Source of the DNA: Vanessa cardui | Lineage: Eukaryota > Arthropoda > Insecta > Lepidoptera > Nymphalidae | Direction: 5' to 3' | DNA length: 64,000 nt | Assembly: GCF_905220365.1 (NCBI RefSeq) | Contig: NC_061129.1 | Location: 4,712,803 to 4,776,802 of the forward strand | In this document: positions 46,812 through 58,753 of the stretch, piece by piece | Numbering within the stretch: position 1 is the first letter of the stretch | Layout: every line of letters starts with the position of its first letter | The notes under the pieces: generated by a model | Told to the model about the DNA's origin: nothing | The model's database searches: none | The model's input: only the letters and a program-made list of their open reading frames with translations | Made by a program: the position numbers and the translations under genes

Positions 46812-47397
46812 CCTAACCTAACAAAAGTTTAATTTAAAGTCGAGTTAATTTAGATGTTTTATCAAGATATTACATTAAATATATCAATATGTTCACAAAT
46901 ATTTATTGTTAGATAAAATCATATTTATTTATAAGATCTAACTTAGAAAAAGACTCACGTGCAAATTATTTTGACCGTTCATTTACAGGGTTCATCGATG
47001 ACGTCAGAACCCTAAATAAATACGTCCTGAGGTTAATAGACTGTGAACTGGGAACGAGAGGGTCGCTTTCGTCCACACATTAGCGGATACTTGATTCAGA
47101 TTTGTAGACATTTGTAATATGAAACAATATCTGCAATAGCGACGCAGCTTAAGATTTTTAAAAACGTGTGGCAACCCTAGAACCTATGTCTTTATTGACT
47201 TATTCTAATATGTATAAACGGTCCTTTCGTGTATTAATTGTAATATCCGAAGAGAATAGTTAGCTTTTAAAATTTAAGATACTAATTTATGAAAACATTT
47301 TAAAAATTAGTTTTTTCTAGTTGATTAAACATAAGTATATTCGTTAGTAGTAGTTGTTATTTTAGAGTTTTAGTGGCTTATTACTGACGAAAGAAAT
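46812..47397. other. AT-rich non-coding DNA
   Basis: A GC-richer piece lies at about 46980-47110 (around CATCGATGACGTCAGAACCC). Nothing else is recognised. Confidence 0.4.
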
Positions 47398-47488
47398 GGT
47401 AAATATTTCTTTAGTCGCAGTATCGTTGGGTGGTGGTACGGACTTACCAACATCTGGCGTATATAAAGTTAGTAGGTATAAAAAATAA
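47398..47488 (-). repeat. 285-bp repeat family, short 5' fragment
   Basis: The plus-strand order GGTAAATATTTCTTTAGTCG, TTGGGTGGTGG, GACTTACCAACATCTGG, AGTAGGTATAAAAAA mirrors the start of the minus-strand copy at 61155-61444. It is diverged and truncated. Confidence 0.55.
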
Positions 47489-47675
47489 TATCCACTTGTA
47501 TAAATACTCTTCCTAGCTCCTCAACGCGGTTTTACCCGCGTCAATGCTCTACCCCCATTAATCTTACTACAATGTGATAAATAAAAGCTCTTTGTAACTA
47601 CAACGACCATTTATAAATTTGTATTAAAACTGTTAGTAACTTTATGTTTAATTCAATAATTTATACTGACTTCAA
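47489..47675. other. AT-rich spacer
   Basis: No feature recognised. Confidence 0.4.
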
Positions 47676-47922
47676 TCATTACATAGTACAAAACAAAGTC
47701 GCTTACTGCTGTCTTTCCCCCTGTATGCTAAGATTTTTAAAATTACGCAACCGATTTTGATGCGGCTTTTTTTAATAGATAGCGTGATTCGAGAGGAAGG
47801 TTTTTGTATGTAATACATGAACAATATGGTAACAACACGACAAGAAGTTTCTAATGTGATGTCGTAAATAAACGAATTCTGTATCAGTATTGCATCCGTG
47901 CGAAGCCGGGGCGGATCTCTAG
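47676..47922 (+). mobile_element. Helitron-like element with intact ends, TCATTACAT group
   Basis: It starts A|TCATTACATAGTAC (A at 47675) and ends CTCTAG|T (CTAG 47919-47922, T at 47923). ATCCG (47894-47898) can pair with CGGAT (47912-47916) as the 3' hairpin. It shares CTGTATGCTAAGATTTTTAA and GTGATGTCGTAAATAAACGA with 9639-9881. It is non-autonomous. Confidence 0.85.
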
Positions 47923-48486
47923 TACAGAATATTTCGATTTTGTTCTAAAATCGAACTGATAGATAATGATTTTATATTATGCGCATTTAAAGAAAAAGCA
48001 AATAGATTAACTATATGTATATAGGTATAGCTATAAGTTATATATGTTTATTAATCAATTAGAACGCCGCTATCTAGTGTCACGCTGTACCTTGAACGTG
48101 ACTCGTCAGCGCGAACCCGCCCTACGATTAATCATTACCTTGATGGACGCTTTCTTTTCATTACCCTTCACTTTGATTCTTATATTCGTTAGTCGATTTG
48201 TTTGATTAGTAGAAAGCTATTTTAATTCATTAAAAATCTCGTTTCGTGGAATACGTATTTATGTATGTAATAACAACGGCGTACACTTAAGGTAAATTAA
48301 ATGCTTGACTACGGAGGGCTAATTCCAGCAATCTACACATATACATACGTCTTAGTGGATGGATATGAATGTGGCAGAATTACATTCCACGTGTTTTAGT
48401 CATGTGTTCAACTAAGGACCTGATTTTATTTGGTAAGGCTTCGTGTGTGGAAGAGACGTCACATATTTACATATTACGTATTTTAA
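47923..48486. other. non-coding DNA with a GC-richer patch
   Basis: About 48060-48150 is GC-richer (AACGCCGCTATCTAGTGTCACG). Nothing was matched to a family. A short GTGGCAGAATTACATTCCACG at 48372 resembles a piece of the second SINE family. Confidence 0.35.
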
Positions 48487-48603
48487 TACTCAGTATTGTT
48501 ATGTTCAGTTTGAAGGTGAGTGAGCCAGTGTAATAATATGTACAAGGGATAGCATCTTAGTTCTTAAGGTTGGTGGCGCATTGGTGTTGTAATGAACGGT
48601 TAA
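48487..48603 (-). repeat. 285-bp repeat family, partial copy
   Basis: TACTCAGTATTGTTATGTTC, GTGAGTGAGCCAGTGTAA, AGCATCTTAGTTCTTAAGG and TTGGTGGCGCA match the middle of the minus-strand copy at 61155-61444. It is cut on the right by the next Helitron, which starts at 48604. Confidence 0.75.
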
Positions 48604-48883
48604 TCATTATGATCATTATTATTATTACATGGTATAAAACAAAGTCGTTTACCGCTGACTTTCCCTATGTATGCTTAGATCTTCAGAATCAAAATACGTT
48701 GCGTAGGATTTTGATGCGGTTTTTTTCAATAGATAGAGTAATTCGAGAGGGAGGTTTTCATATGTAAGTAAAAAAAAATCTTATAAGAAGAAGAAGTTTC
48801 TAAGGTGATGTTGTATATAAACAAATTCTGTACTACATTTAATATCAGCAATGTACCCGTGCGAAGCAGGGGCGGACCGATAG
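48604..48883 (+). mobile_element. Helitron-like element, TCATTACAT group
   Basis: It starts A|TCATTATGATCATT with a short expanded ATT region, then ACATGGTATAAAACAAAGTC. It ends GACCGATAG|T, a slightly mutated CTAG. Internal TATGTATGCTTAGATCTTCA and CCCGTGCGAAGCAGGGGCGG match the group. It appears to have landed inside the older repeat fragment at 48487-48603. Confidence 0.75.
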
Positions 48884-49274
48884 TATTATTTATTATTTAT
48901 ACGACGCTAATATCTATGTTATGTTAGCCATTAGTTTTGCCGCTTATTTATTTTAATATATTTATAAATAACATAAAAACAGACTACAACTAGAACAAAT
49001 ATGTTCAAAAATAAAGACAAAATCAGACTCCTAATAAGCAATAGAGTTACAATTAGCAAGGGCGGGCGGCCGTACCCTTCAGCTCGCCCGCTGCGGTTAC
49101 TAATTGCCACATTGATTGTTATTACGAACTCAACGATTGCATTGATATCAATAATAAAGAATATACACTAATAATACCTCAGAAACATCTCCAGTTCAAA
49201 TGCCAATATAAAATTAGCTTATATAAAATTTTATTCATTTCACTAGCAGTGCTTCTCAGATTCACCCGCGTTGA
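48884..49274. other. non-coding DNA with a GC-rich patch
   Basis: 49058-49100 (GGGCGGGCGGCCGTACCC, AGCTCGCCCGCTGCGG) is GC-rich and followed by homeodomain-like ACTAATTGCC. It is a possible small regulatory element. Confidence 0.35.
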
Positions 49275-49430
49275 AAATCAAGATTTAAATACGCTTTATT
49301 CAAGTAAAGTCTTCCAAGCACTTTGATTCTTCGTTTTGTAAATTAAATTAAATTTTAAGTTACCAACGTTTTAGATTGTAGATTACTGAAGACAAGAAAT
49401 TATAAACTCAGTAATATTCTTTTTCGATAG
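49275..49430 (-). mobile_element. LINE 3'-end fragment, copy 4 (decayed)
   Basis: AAAATCAAGATTTAAATACG, CTTTATTCAAGTAAAG, CCAAGCACTTTGATTCTTCG and AACTCAGTAATATTCTTTTT align in order with the other three copies but with many changes and small gaps. It is the oldest-looking of the four. Confidence 0.6.
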
Positions 49431-49502
49431 CTATTAAATATATGTGTTCATTATAATAAATACAATTTGAATAACATGTGACCATTTAATAAATAATAAT
49501 AA

Positions 49503-49600
49503 TAACAACAACAACAACAGCCTGTACATTTCGCACTGCTGAGTTAGGCTTCCTCTCCCTTGAGGAAAAGGTTTGGAACATATTCCATGCGTTCCATATA
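49503..49600 (-). mobile_element. second-family tRNA-SINE, 3' fragment
   Basis: It contains an (AAC)n run, CAGCCTGTACATTTCGCACT, GGCTTCCTCTCCCTTGAGG and GGTTTGGAACATATTCCA, matching the 3' third of 42793-43101. It breaks off just before the palindromes at 49611. Confidence 0.75.
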
Positions 49601-49610
49601 TATTTGATTG

Positions 49611-49649
49611 TTTAGTCATTGTATTTATATGATAAATACAATGACTAAA
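49611..49649. repeat. perfect 18-bp hairpin, 3-base loop
   Basis: 49611-49628 pairs exactly with 49632-49649 around ATG. Confidence 0.92.
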
Positions 49650-49705
49650 TCAAACAGTCTAGTAAAATATACTGTGTTCCAGTATATTTTACTAGACTGT
49701 TTGAT
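49649..49705. repeat. perfect 26-bp hairpin, 5-base loop
   Basis: 49649-49674 pairs exactly with 49680-49705 around TGTTC. It shares its first base with the end of the previous hairpin, so the two stand side by side. Confidence 0.93.
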
Positions 49706-52700
49706 ATTTTTGGTAAGCATAGTCCTTACGATTGTGGCAGAAGTTGCAAGATCTGTAATCTTCTTGAATTAAGTGAATATATACATTGAAATCAAAGAAA
49801 TTCAAAAATCGAACTTCAAGTTTCTGATTAAAAAAACGGACAGTCCATTTTTATAATATTATTATGTACTAACAAACAAACAATGTACATTGTACTGCTT
49901 ACTCATTTGGGAAAATATGAAATGTGAATTTAACGATATCGTTCGAAATTTAAATTATTAGAATTATTTCGTTTTCGAATTAATCATAACGAACTCTCAT
50001 TGGTCGTATTAAAAAAATTAAAGAACAATAGCGAATACAGAAAACAAAAAATATTTTAGGTAGGTATGCATATCGACGTATTAGGCATGAACCACAATTC
50101 GTAACGGTCTGGGAACAAAACACGGAGCGGTGTGAGTTACAGTACGTTAGGATGATTGATCGCGCTCTGTATGATATCGTCGAACAAAACCTCACTTCCT
50201 AATGACAGGCTTTTAAAAATATACGATGCGATACTCGTCACCTCGGCCTAATGGCGTCGATATGTTACCCGCATCAATCCTCTATTCTGCTCACGTCTGC
50301 GCCGGATCTAATTAATTATGGTAATTAAACAGCTTGCTATAGTGCGGACGTGTTAGTTCGCTGGGAATTTCTATTTCTACACGATTTTATGGTTGCTTGA
50401 TTTTCTATACACTGATGTTGTTCTGTGTTTTTATTTTTAATATTAATTATGATTAATTTATTTGATAGGAAAATTAGTAACATTTGTCTCTCTAAATCTT
50501 AAGTAACTGTTAATGTTATTGTTAGTTATTGGATATATTATGATATGAATAACTATACTAACATATACTAGCATGTATAAATATATGTTTATAGAATTGT
50601 ACTCTAAATATCTAAAGTGCAAGTGTAGTATAGTCTACACTTGCACTACACTTTTCACATATTTTTATTGGATAGCTCTAACACGGTTCAAAAATTTGCG
50701 AAAAAACTCTTAATCAAACTGAACATTGTACTTATTTGACTATAGTTTGTTAAGATACGTTTATATTTGCTCTTTGTTTATAATACATATATATGTATTA
50801 TTTAATATGGATGTTGCATGAAATTGAATGAATGCAATGAAATGTGGTAAAGATTTGATAATCTATAGTAGTGCATATGGCACAAGTTTTTGTAATATAA
50901 ATAAATCGGAACTAACAAGCTGTCCCGAACTAAATCGCGTTCATTTAAGAGCTATTTTCAACCGACTTTATTTTGTATTAATTAATTATTGCTAAACATT
51001 GCTCATTATATCTGTGGAGTAGTAGATAACTAATCAAGTTCAAACACATATAAAATACAGTGTTTTATAAATAGGATACACTTTTGAATCGGCATGCGTT
51101 TTGAATGTAATTCAAATATGTTTATTATATTGAATATGAAAATATTGAATGAAACATTGATGTATATTTAAACATATGTATGTTTTAAAACTTAATTTAA
51201 CTTATTTTTAAAACCATATGAAAGACTTAGGTAAGTAAGTCCTACGAAAAAAACATCATATAAAATGTTGAATAATTTTCTTTAAATAAATTAATTTCAT
51301 CACTTCAAAGCTGACACTTACGTAGGTATGTATATGCATGATAACTCATATCAGTTGTGAATATAGGGCTATAAATAAAATTAAGTAAGCACTACCTTTG
51401 GTAAATACTGATATTCAATGGAATAGGTCTTACACACATACAAATACATCATAATATAATCGTACGATGCTTTGTGCCATCGATTATGCAGTCATTTTTC
51501 TCCAAGAAGGCAATATTCATCATGTGTTTGGAGCGACATACATTTTGCCTTCCTTATTACTTTTTGTCCCTTTCGTTATCCCTTATTTGCTGTCTTCGGT
51601 AAAGGATTTCAATATTCCAAAGCGAAGTATTAAGAACCTTCCTTTGTACATAGTGCGATTTTCTGTTCACATTTTTAACGACTTGGCCCAAGTGAAAAGA
51701 TTACCAGAAAATGATTTTATATTGCCATTTGTATCATTTCCAAAACCCTTTTCATCGTAATAGCTTACAATGTAACTATTTTTTTGTAAAATGTAACTGA
51801 TTTAAATTGAACAGTTTGTAACAGTTGGTCAAAGAATATAAGAGTTAATTGTTATCAATATTTATTCAACTAATATATTAATAATTATAAGCTTACTCGT
51901 ATATATAGCTGTTTTAATTTCAAGGAATATGTGTCGCTCTAAATCGCGAGAACTTGCGCCTCAAACCACGGTAACGCATTCCTGACGGAGAATGATGCTT
52001 TCGGCTGCGAGTAGGTAGTGCTTTGTTCGAGTGATTAAGTGCCTCGGGACGGCGTTCTTAAGCCCTTCAGCTAATGAGTTGAGTCAGTATTAATCATGAC
52101 GAGCCGGACGAACTGACGGACGGTGGGTGGTTTTGTTGATGGCTCTAAACTTGAGACGTTAGCGTATGCGGCGTGATCAATGACCACATGCCGTCAGGTT
52201 ATCGTTTTACTTCAAAAAAGAAAAATGTTTATATAGTTTATGCTTTTAAAGTTACAGTGTTATATATATGGTTCTTTATTCATATCTTAAATAATATGAG
52301 GTTTACTATAATGTAGCGAAAGGTTTAATTATATATATTATTTCAGAGTTATTATCTAATAATTTCATAAGTTAAGTATTTACTTATGCCAATTTTTTTA
52401 CGGTGTCTCAATTCATTTAATCAGCAATGGCAGAAAACATTAGTTTTGTAAGTGCTTTATCTATAGGAAAATAATCTTTGAGATTTTTGGATTTAAATAA
52501 AGTGTCCGTCGTTATATATTTATGACAAAGCTATTTCTTCAATTCAAAGTTCAAAATCAAATCGTCATTAGTTCACGTGTCAAGATCCTGACCATGGCGA
52601 GGTACATTCAATGCGAGACGTGTCGCCCGCCAAGACACGCGGATGACTGATCCGTCGCGCAAACTAATGTTCTTTTTTCAAAACCCTACATTTTATTTTT

Positions 52701-52880
52701 TAAAGCACAAAAGGCAAAGGCATGAGTTATGCCGACTTGTAGTTTTTACGATACACTTAACTTGGATTAAATTTTTATATGTTTTTATTCTTTCGCCGCT
52801 CAATCTCGGTACGTGATGGCATGTGACATTAAAATGACAAATTAGTTAATTATTCTTAATCCGTCTGAATACTTTGATAT
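49706..52880. other. repeat-poor non-coding DNA with GC-richer tracts
   Basis: GC-richer tracts that may be regulatory lie at about 50220-50380, 51930-52200 and 52560-52670. The 97-residue frame 51467-51760 is the best-looking isolated frame in the window (hydrophobic stretches, no repeat overlap) but has no recognisable domain. A 13-bp hairpin is at 50616-50647. The rest is AT-rich. Confidence 0.4.
50616..50647. repeat. perfect 13-bp hairpin, 6-base loop
   Basis: AGTGCAAGTGTAG (50616-50628) pairs with 50635-50647 around TATAGT. Confidence 0.9.
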
Positions 52881-55800
52881 TCAGCTTCGATGGTGAGTAT
52901 AGACGGCGGTTTTTGTTTTGATATATTGTTCGCTATACCTCCTTGCAGAGTTTGTTACTATAAATTTAAACAATGGATTTAGTTTTTGTTTTAAATATAC
53001 GGATTTTTGTAGTGCTCTTTTATTTAAAAGACAAAAGTAACGTATATGCGTAAAATTGCAGTCTCCGTAAATTTTTTTGTTCAGGTTTATGTAGTGCATT
53101 TTATTATGATAATAACGGGAGACATTACCCGTTTAGCCTGCTACGAATGCGCTCATTTTTCGCTGCAACCGAACTGGGGGTGAACCGAGGGCAAATAAAT
53201 CGACACGTTACTTTTGATACATTTCTATAAACATTTATGAACAAACAACCTTTGGGATACAAAACTTGATATCAATCAAATGTAATTCTATCGTTTGAAT
53301 TTATTAACAGATTATACATACCTTTAGAAAAATCAAAAGATGTGTTTGTTTGAGTGTATTATTTTACAACGGTGCTCTTAATATTTATTTGATTAATGAT
53401 TTCGAATTATTTCTTTGAAACAATAAATTTACCTATATGACAGAGGTATATAGTTTCAGGTAACTTACAATTTGAGACAAATATATTTTCAATTTCGATT
53501 ATTCATTTTCAACGTTTACGTATTACGTTGTAAAGATAGTATCAAAATATAGTGATCGCAGTAAGACCTATACTGCTGTACAATAGACAGGTACAAAGGT
53601 CGAAACAGTCGCAGAATCCGCGCCATCTCGGGAAGTCAGCGGAAAAACCAGCGAATATGAATATAGCTCTCAATAAATTAAAGTGAATAGCTGCAACCTC
53701 CTAAGAGATAAGTCATGTTTTATGCTGAGCTATAATTAGGAAAATTTGACGGAGATAAGTATGTTAATGTTTTTATCTTAATAAATATTTGTAACGCTTT
53801 ACTTTGACAAAGGTGCTGAATTAAAATTTCAATGTTAGGTACTGGGGGCTTCAATATTTTTATTCTGAATACGAATTATAAAGGATCGATGGTATGGACT
53901 ATATCAAAGCTCTAATTCCTGGATTTCGCATTCCCAGTATTCATGTTTTCCCATGCAACCGAATATAAGGTTGGCCGATATTGCATACAACATTATCAGC
54001 TTAAAATCTGGAACTTTATCATCATTATTCAACAACCGTTAAATTATTGAAGGTACAACTAAAATTATCATTATACAACGATCGAGTTACCAATAAGATC
54101 GTACCAATAGTTGCATAAACACTAAGCTCAATAGTGCAGTACACGTAAGCCTCCTTTGATATCAGCAGTGGCCAGGACAAAGCTTTGTGTACAAGATCAA
54201 TGTCTTGAGAACTGCACACTCGACATCATATACACCGACCCTTATATTCAATGTTGCTAGTATATAAATACATACATCTAAGCCTTTGTGCTATTGACCG
54301 TTCTGGTCCGCACTTGTGTGTATAATTAGCGTGGAACGATTAATTAATAGCGAATGCACGTCTATAGAGAATATATAGATACACGAATATACCTAAGGTT
54401 AGTTTGGCATGGACATGGAAATTAATTTTGCTATTATTTAGTGTAATGTTTTGAATTATTGCAAAGCGAACGTTTATTGATTATATTGGGCCGTTCCAGC
54501 TTACAGTATTGAATTCGTGACGAAATTGCACATCACACAAACACTTTACACACATGTTATATACGCAACTTAGATGAATTTGCATTTATATTTACAAATC
54601 TAAATGATTTTAAAAGTCTTCTTATTATAATCTAATTGAAATACCGTACCAGTAAGCAGTACTAATTTATTAGTCAATATCAAAAATAAAAATGACGTAG
54701 CATACAATAGTAACACAAAACGAACTGTACACGATGCACAACACAAAGAGAACTGGCGCTCGTGGCAAAGGGCGTTAATTCAGCAGAGACACCCAAACAA
54801 ACGCTTTGTGAATCACCTGTTGGTTCAATAGGTCAATGTTACAGCAAGGAGTTTAGCGAAACAGACTTTTGTGGCTGTTGAATAGCACGCAGCAGCTATT
54901 GTTAGCTCGCACAAAAGCGTGTATGCGATTGGATGCCTCCGATGCGACTTGCGTCTTTGAAATTGAGAGTGCCATGCGAATATCGGATTGGGCTTTCACG
55001 TTCGAATGAAAAGTGACGTTGTTTAACGTTTTACAAAAAGGTTGTATATCTCTTCACTTCGATTTGTTTAATCGGAGATTAAACTTGGAATTGTGCGAAT
55101 TTAATATCATAAAAAAATCATAAAAAATAAGTTAATTATTGAACTTTTTTGTTACTTATATTTTTGTTATGCATACAGAGGCGTTCTTTACGAAGTTACA
55201 TTAATTTACATGCATATTTAAAGTATATTTACTACTACAAAGTTATATTATATTATAATCTATCATTCGTAAAAAAAATGGAATTTTATATATCTATGAA
55301 AAGTCTGCAAAAACTTTATTTTGACGGATTAAAATTGGGACCGGATTACTCGTTCCACGTCCTATAAAATCATCGCATAGAGCTTTAGATATTTCAACAT
55401 AAACACACATTTTATTATGGCCGGGGATAATATTAATAAATACGATACCAATTCAAACATTTACCGAGAAAACACGCTACTGGTTATGCGGACAATGGCC
55501 GTGAGGTTCCTTCAAAACCACTTAACATGGGGCTGACAGGTTAGTTCGATCACTATACGCCCCCGGCCGGCAATTGAAGTTTTATTTTTTGTTGAAAATA
55601 TGTTTTTCTGAACCAGGGAGCCGCACCGAACACTGATTCTCACGGCATCTTAACCATACATTCGATTTCGCAAAACATTTCGAAATAAACGAGTTATATA
55701 ACAAACAAGAGTACCAAAATACAAAAGTACCAAAATAAAAATTCGTTAAACAAGTTCGAAAAGCATTCGAAAACAAACATGTATTATAAATTAAATGTTC

Positions 55801-58476
55801 GAATTTAACTTTCTGCTTAATTTACATTACATAATGTAAAAATTTAGCTAAACATAAAGTTTCAAAATAACCTTGGCTAAGAAAACGTGATTCTGAAGTA
55901 TTCGGTAAGAAAATAACGAGTAATGGGGACAATAGGGAGGAGTGGACGCGACTGTTATGAAACGCGACGTCACAGACTGCTAATCGATGGAGAACAATGA
56001 CGTAATGGAGTGGGGCGCGCAGGCCGCAGTCAGAGTAAATGTTTACCCGGCATATGCTTCATTTCTTTTCCTTCATCTCATATATTTCTCTTCTATGTAT
56101 GCGGCTCACACGTGTTTACCCAAAACTAATTTCGCCTTCTTATTAATAAAACATTATTTAGACTTAATTTAGTGAAGTAAATAATGACTTATGAATAGAT
56201 CCAAAATGTTATTAGTGGTAATTTCAAATAGTTTGTAATTTAAATTGTATCAGAAAAATTTACGTTTAGTAAATATGTTTAAAAACAATTTCATTGTACA
56301 AAATTACGTCAATAGCAACCCCAATGTTTCTAAAATCGAATAAAGTGCAAAATAAATTCTCTCTGTTCGAGGGGCTGTTTGAATTGCAGGTTTAATGAAT
56401 TGCATTAATATTGCATTAACGGGTACTGCCCCCAGCAGCAAACAATCATTAGAGAGCGGCCCGTATAGCGTATTTGCTGCGAGGAACTTGTTTGCGAATA
56501 CAAATTGACATTAAGAAGTTTTATGTACACTGTTAACAACTTTTTTTGGAAAGCCAGCAGGTAGTTTTAACTTGAACTTATTTAGTATTCAATTCGAAAT
56601 AACAGAGCCGACAAAGCATTTAGCCAGCGTTCATGTTTTTTGTGTTTTAAATAAAGTTTTTTTAACTCAGAAAATTATCAGAATTAGTTACTACTTAAGC
56701 GATTTTAATTGATAATTCTATGCGTGCAGATGTAATGACTAATATCACAATTTTAATAAGTTTATAAAAAAGATGTGGTCGATTAAATAAGACTTTAATA
56801 AATAAAACTCTTAATACGGTTTTCTGTAGAAGTGACACAAAATTGTTCCATTATTGGTTAGCGACAGTAAATGCAGGTGTTCAAATATGTTCGTCAGCGT
56901 ACGGCTGTTGTCTGACCAACTAATGCCGCTACCGGAAAATTGGACATCGTCTGCCCAATCATACGCGACACTCCACGCAGATTAGCTGGCCACCCACTAC
57001 CTACTAGCCACACTGCCCTCACACGTACCGCAACACAGCGAATATTCATTCTCTTCCGGCCTCCATTGACCCCTGAATCCGGGAGCTCCTAGCGCCTTCC
57101 GCAGATAAAGCGGAATTGTACAGCATCGCCAATATTACCTTAAATTGATTCAATGCTCGCGTATTCAAATCCCTCTATGTCTTTCCATTCTCGCAAAATG
57201 CCGCTTTAGTCATTTGTTGTCGTTGTTCAGTTAAAGTACAAAACGAAATCTTAAAACAATTTCTTTATGCTTATTTATATTCAACGAATATATTTTACAC
57301 AAAATAATCATTTTAGCCAACGATTACTTTGATATAATGTGTATGTAGGTATGTTCTAATGTCTAAATTTTTTTCTGTAAGTATTTCTAATACAAAGGAA
57401 AGCAAAAAAGAATAAGTTAAGCTTTTGAATGTAAAAGGATCCCATAAACGTGACACATCTAAGTCGCTATCGCATTGCGGAGCGCGTCCCGACAATTCAA
57501 ATCTTTATTTAGCATTCTAAGTGGCGTTGGCGGCTTTAATTTTTTAGGCTTACTACAACGTCCATACTGTATTCACCTCGCGTTCCCACCACACTTATAC
57601 AGGTATGTACCTAGCTAATGGTGGACTGTGTAGAGCGGACCAGTCGTGTCAGATATTATGAAAGCGATTGTATTCAAAACTACGCTGTAAATTTATCGTG
57701 TTAAAGTCTATTTTCAGTTTTCAGCACTGATGTGTTAAGATGTTTCGAAGATGTAAGTACCTTTGGAGAAGTAGTTTGCATAGTTATGTGCGCGTTTATC
57801 TAAGCTATATCGGTCTGTACAGGCGTCGGTGACGCAGATTCAGTGTTAAGAAGGTCGACTAAACGTTTTACTGACGCAACCGATTATATTGTAGTTCTGA
57901 AATTATATATGTACATATATTAAAATATTATTATATTAGTTTACACCATACACGTACGTACGTACACGTAATATGTATATGTACATAGGTCAGGAAGATT
58001 GTTATATATCAGGTTCTAGTTTTATAAGCATTTATAAAAATAACTTAAAAAAACATTGTGTTTTATTTTATTAATCGAAATTATGTACGGATAATGAGGC
58101 ACCGACTAAATTAACGGTCATGTAACATTTAGCTAATCCAAACATTGTGATTATTCTGCAGCCAGTCGACAAGAACGTTCGACATTCAGTACAAATTAGC
58201 AAGGCTGTTGTATTTACTCCATTACCCGGCGAGGCCGCCCGTATCAAGTATTTATAGTGTTTGAGGCGCTTCATAAATATGCAGCGGTAGGCGCTCGCCT
58301 TGCCGACACTAGCTATTCAGCTGCGCTGAAGGATTTGACGCAAGCGTGGAAAATGAGCGACTTTTTCTATGCACCAACATCATCGTCAAATACCTTTTAA
58401 AAAATGACCGTCTGTTATCTTTACATTGGAAATGGTTTTATAAAAACTTTAGCAAAAATCTCATTTTTTTATATAC
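52881..58476. other. repeat-poor non-coding DNA with candidate regulatory tracts
   Basis: No repeat family or gene was recognised in 5.6 kb. GC-richer tracts at about 53110-53210, 53590-53660, 54720-55020, 55910-56040, 56375-56490, 56930-57200 and 57520-57670 stand out. A short (ACGT)n run lies near 57952-57968. Isolated frames of 60-72 residues occur on both strands, without domains. This is the largest repeat-poor block in the window. Confidence 0.4.
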
Positions 58477-58753
58477 TTTGGCGGACGAGCATATGGGCCA
58501 CCTGATAAGTGGTCACCATCATCCATAGACAATTACTCTGTAAGAAATATTAACTATTCCTTACATCGTCAATGTGCCATCAACCTTGGGAACTAAGATG
58601 TTATGTCCTTTGTGCTTGAGTTACACTGGCTCACTCACCCTTCAAGACGGAACACAACAATTGTGAGTAGAGTTCTGTTGTTTGACGGTAGAATAACTGA
58701 TGAGTGGGTGGTACCTACTCAGACGGGCTTGCACAAAGCCCTACCACCAAGTA
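58477..58753 (+). repeat. 285-bp interspersed repeat family, copy B
   Basis: It runs from TTTGGCGGACGAGCATATGG to CAAAGCCCTACCACCAAGTA and includes the central ACCTTGGGAACTAAGATG segment. A small deletion follows CCACCTGAT. The frame 58603-58872 begins in it and is a translation of the repeat. Confidence 0.87.

Noticed and set aside
46812..46825. Telomere-like CCTAACCTAAC
   Set aside because: Only two units, found at the end of an A-rich stretch; far too short to be an insect TTAGG array. The TTAGC run at 40.1 kb is a different unit.
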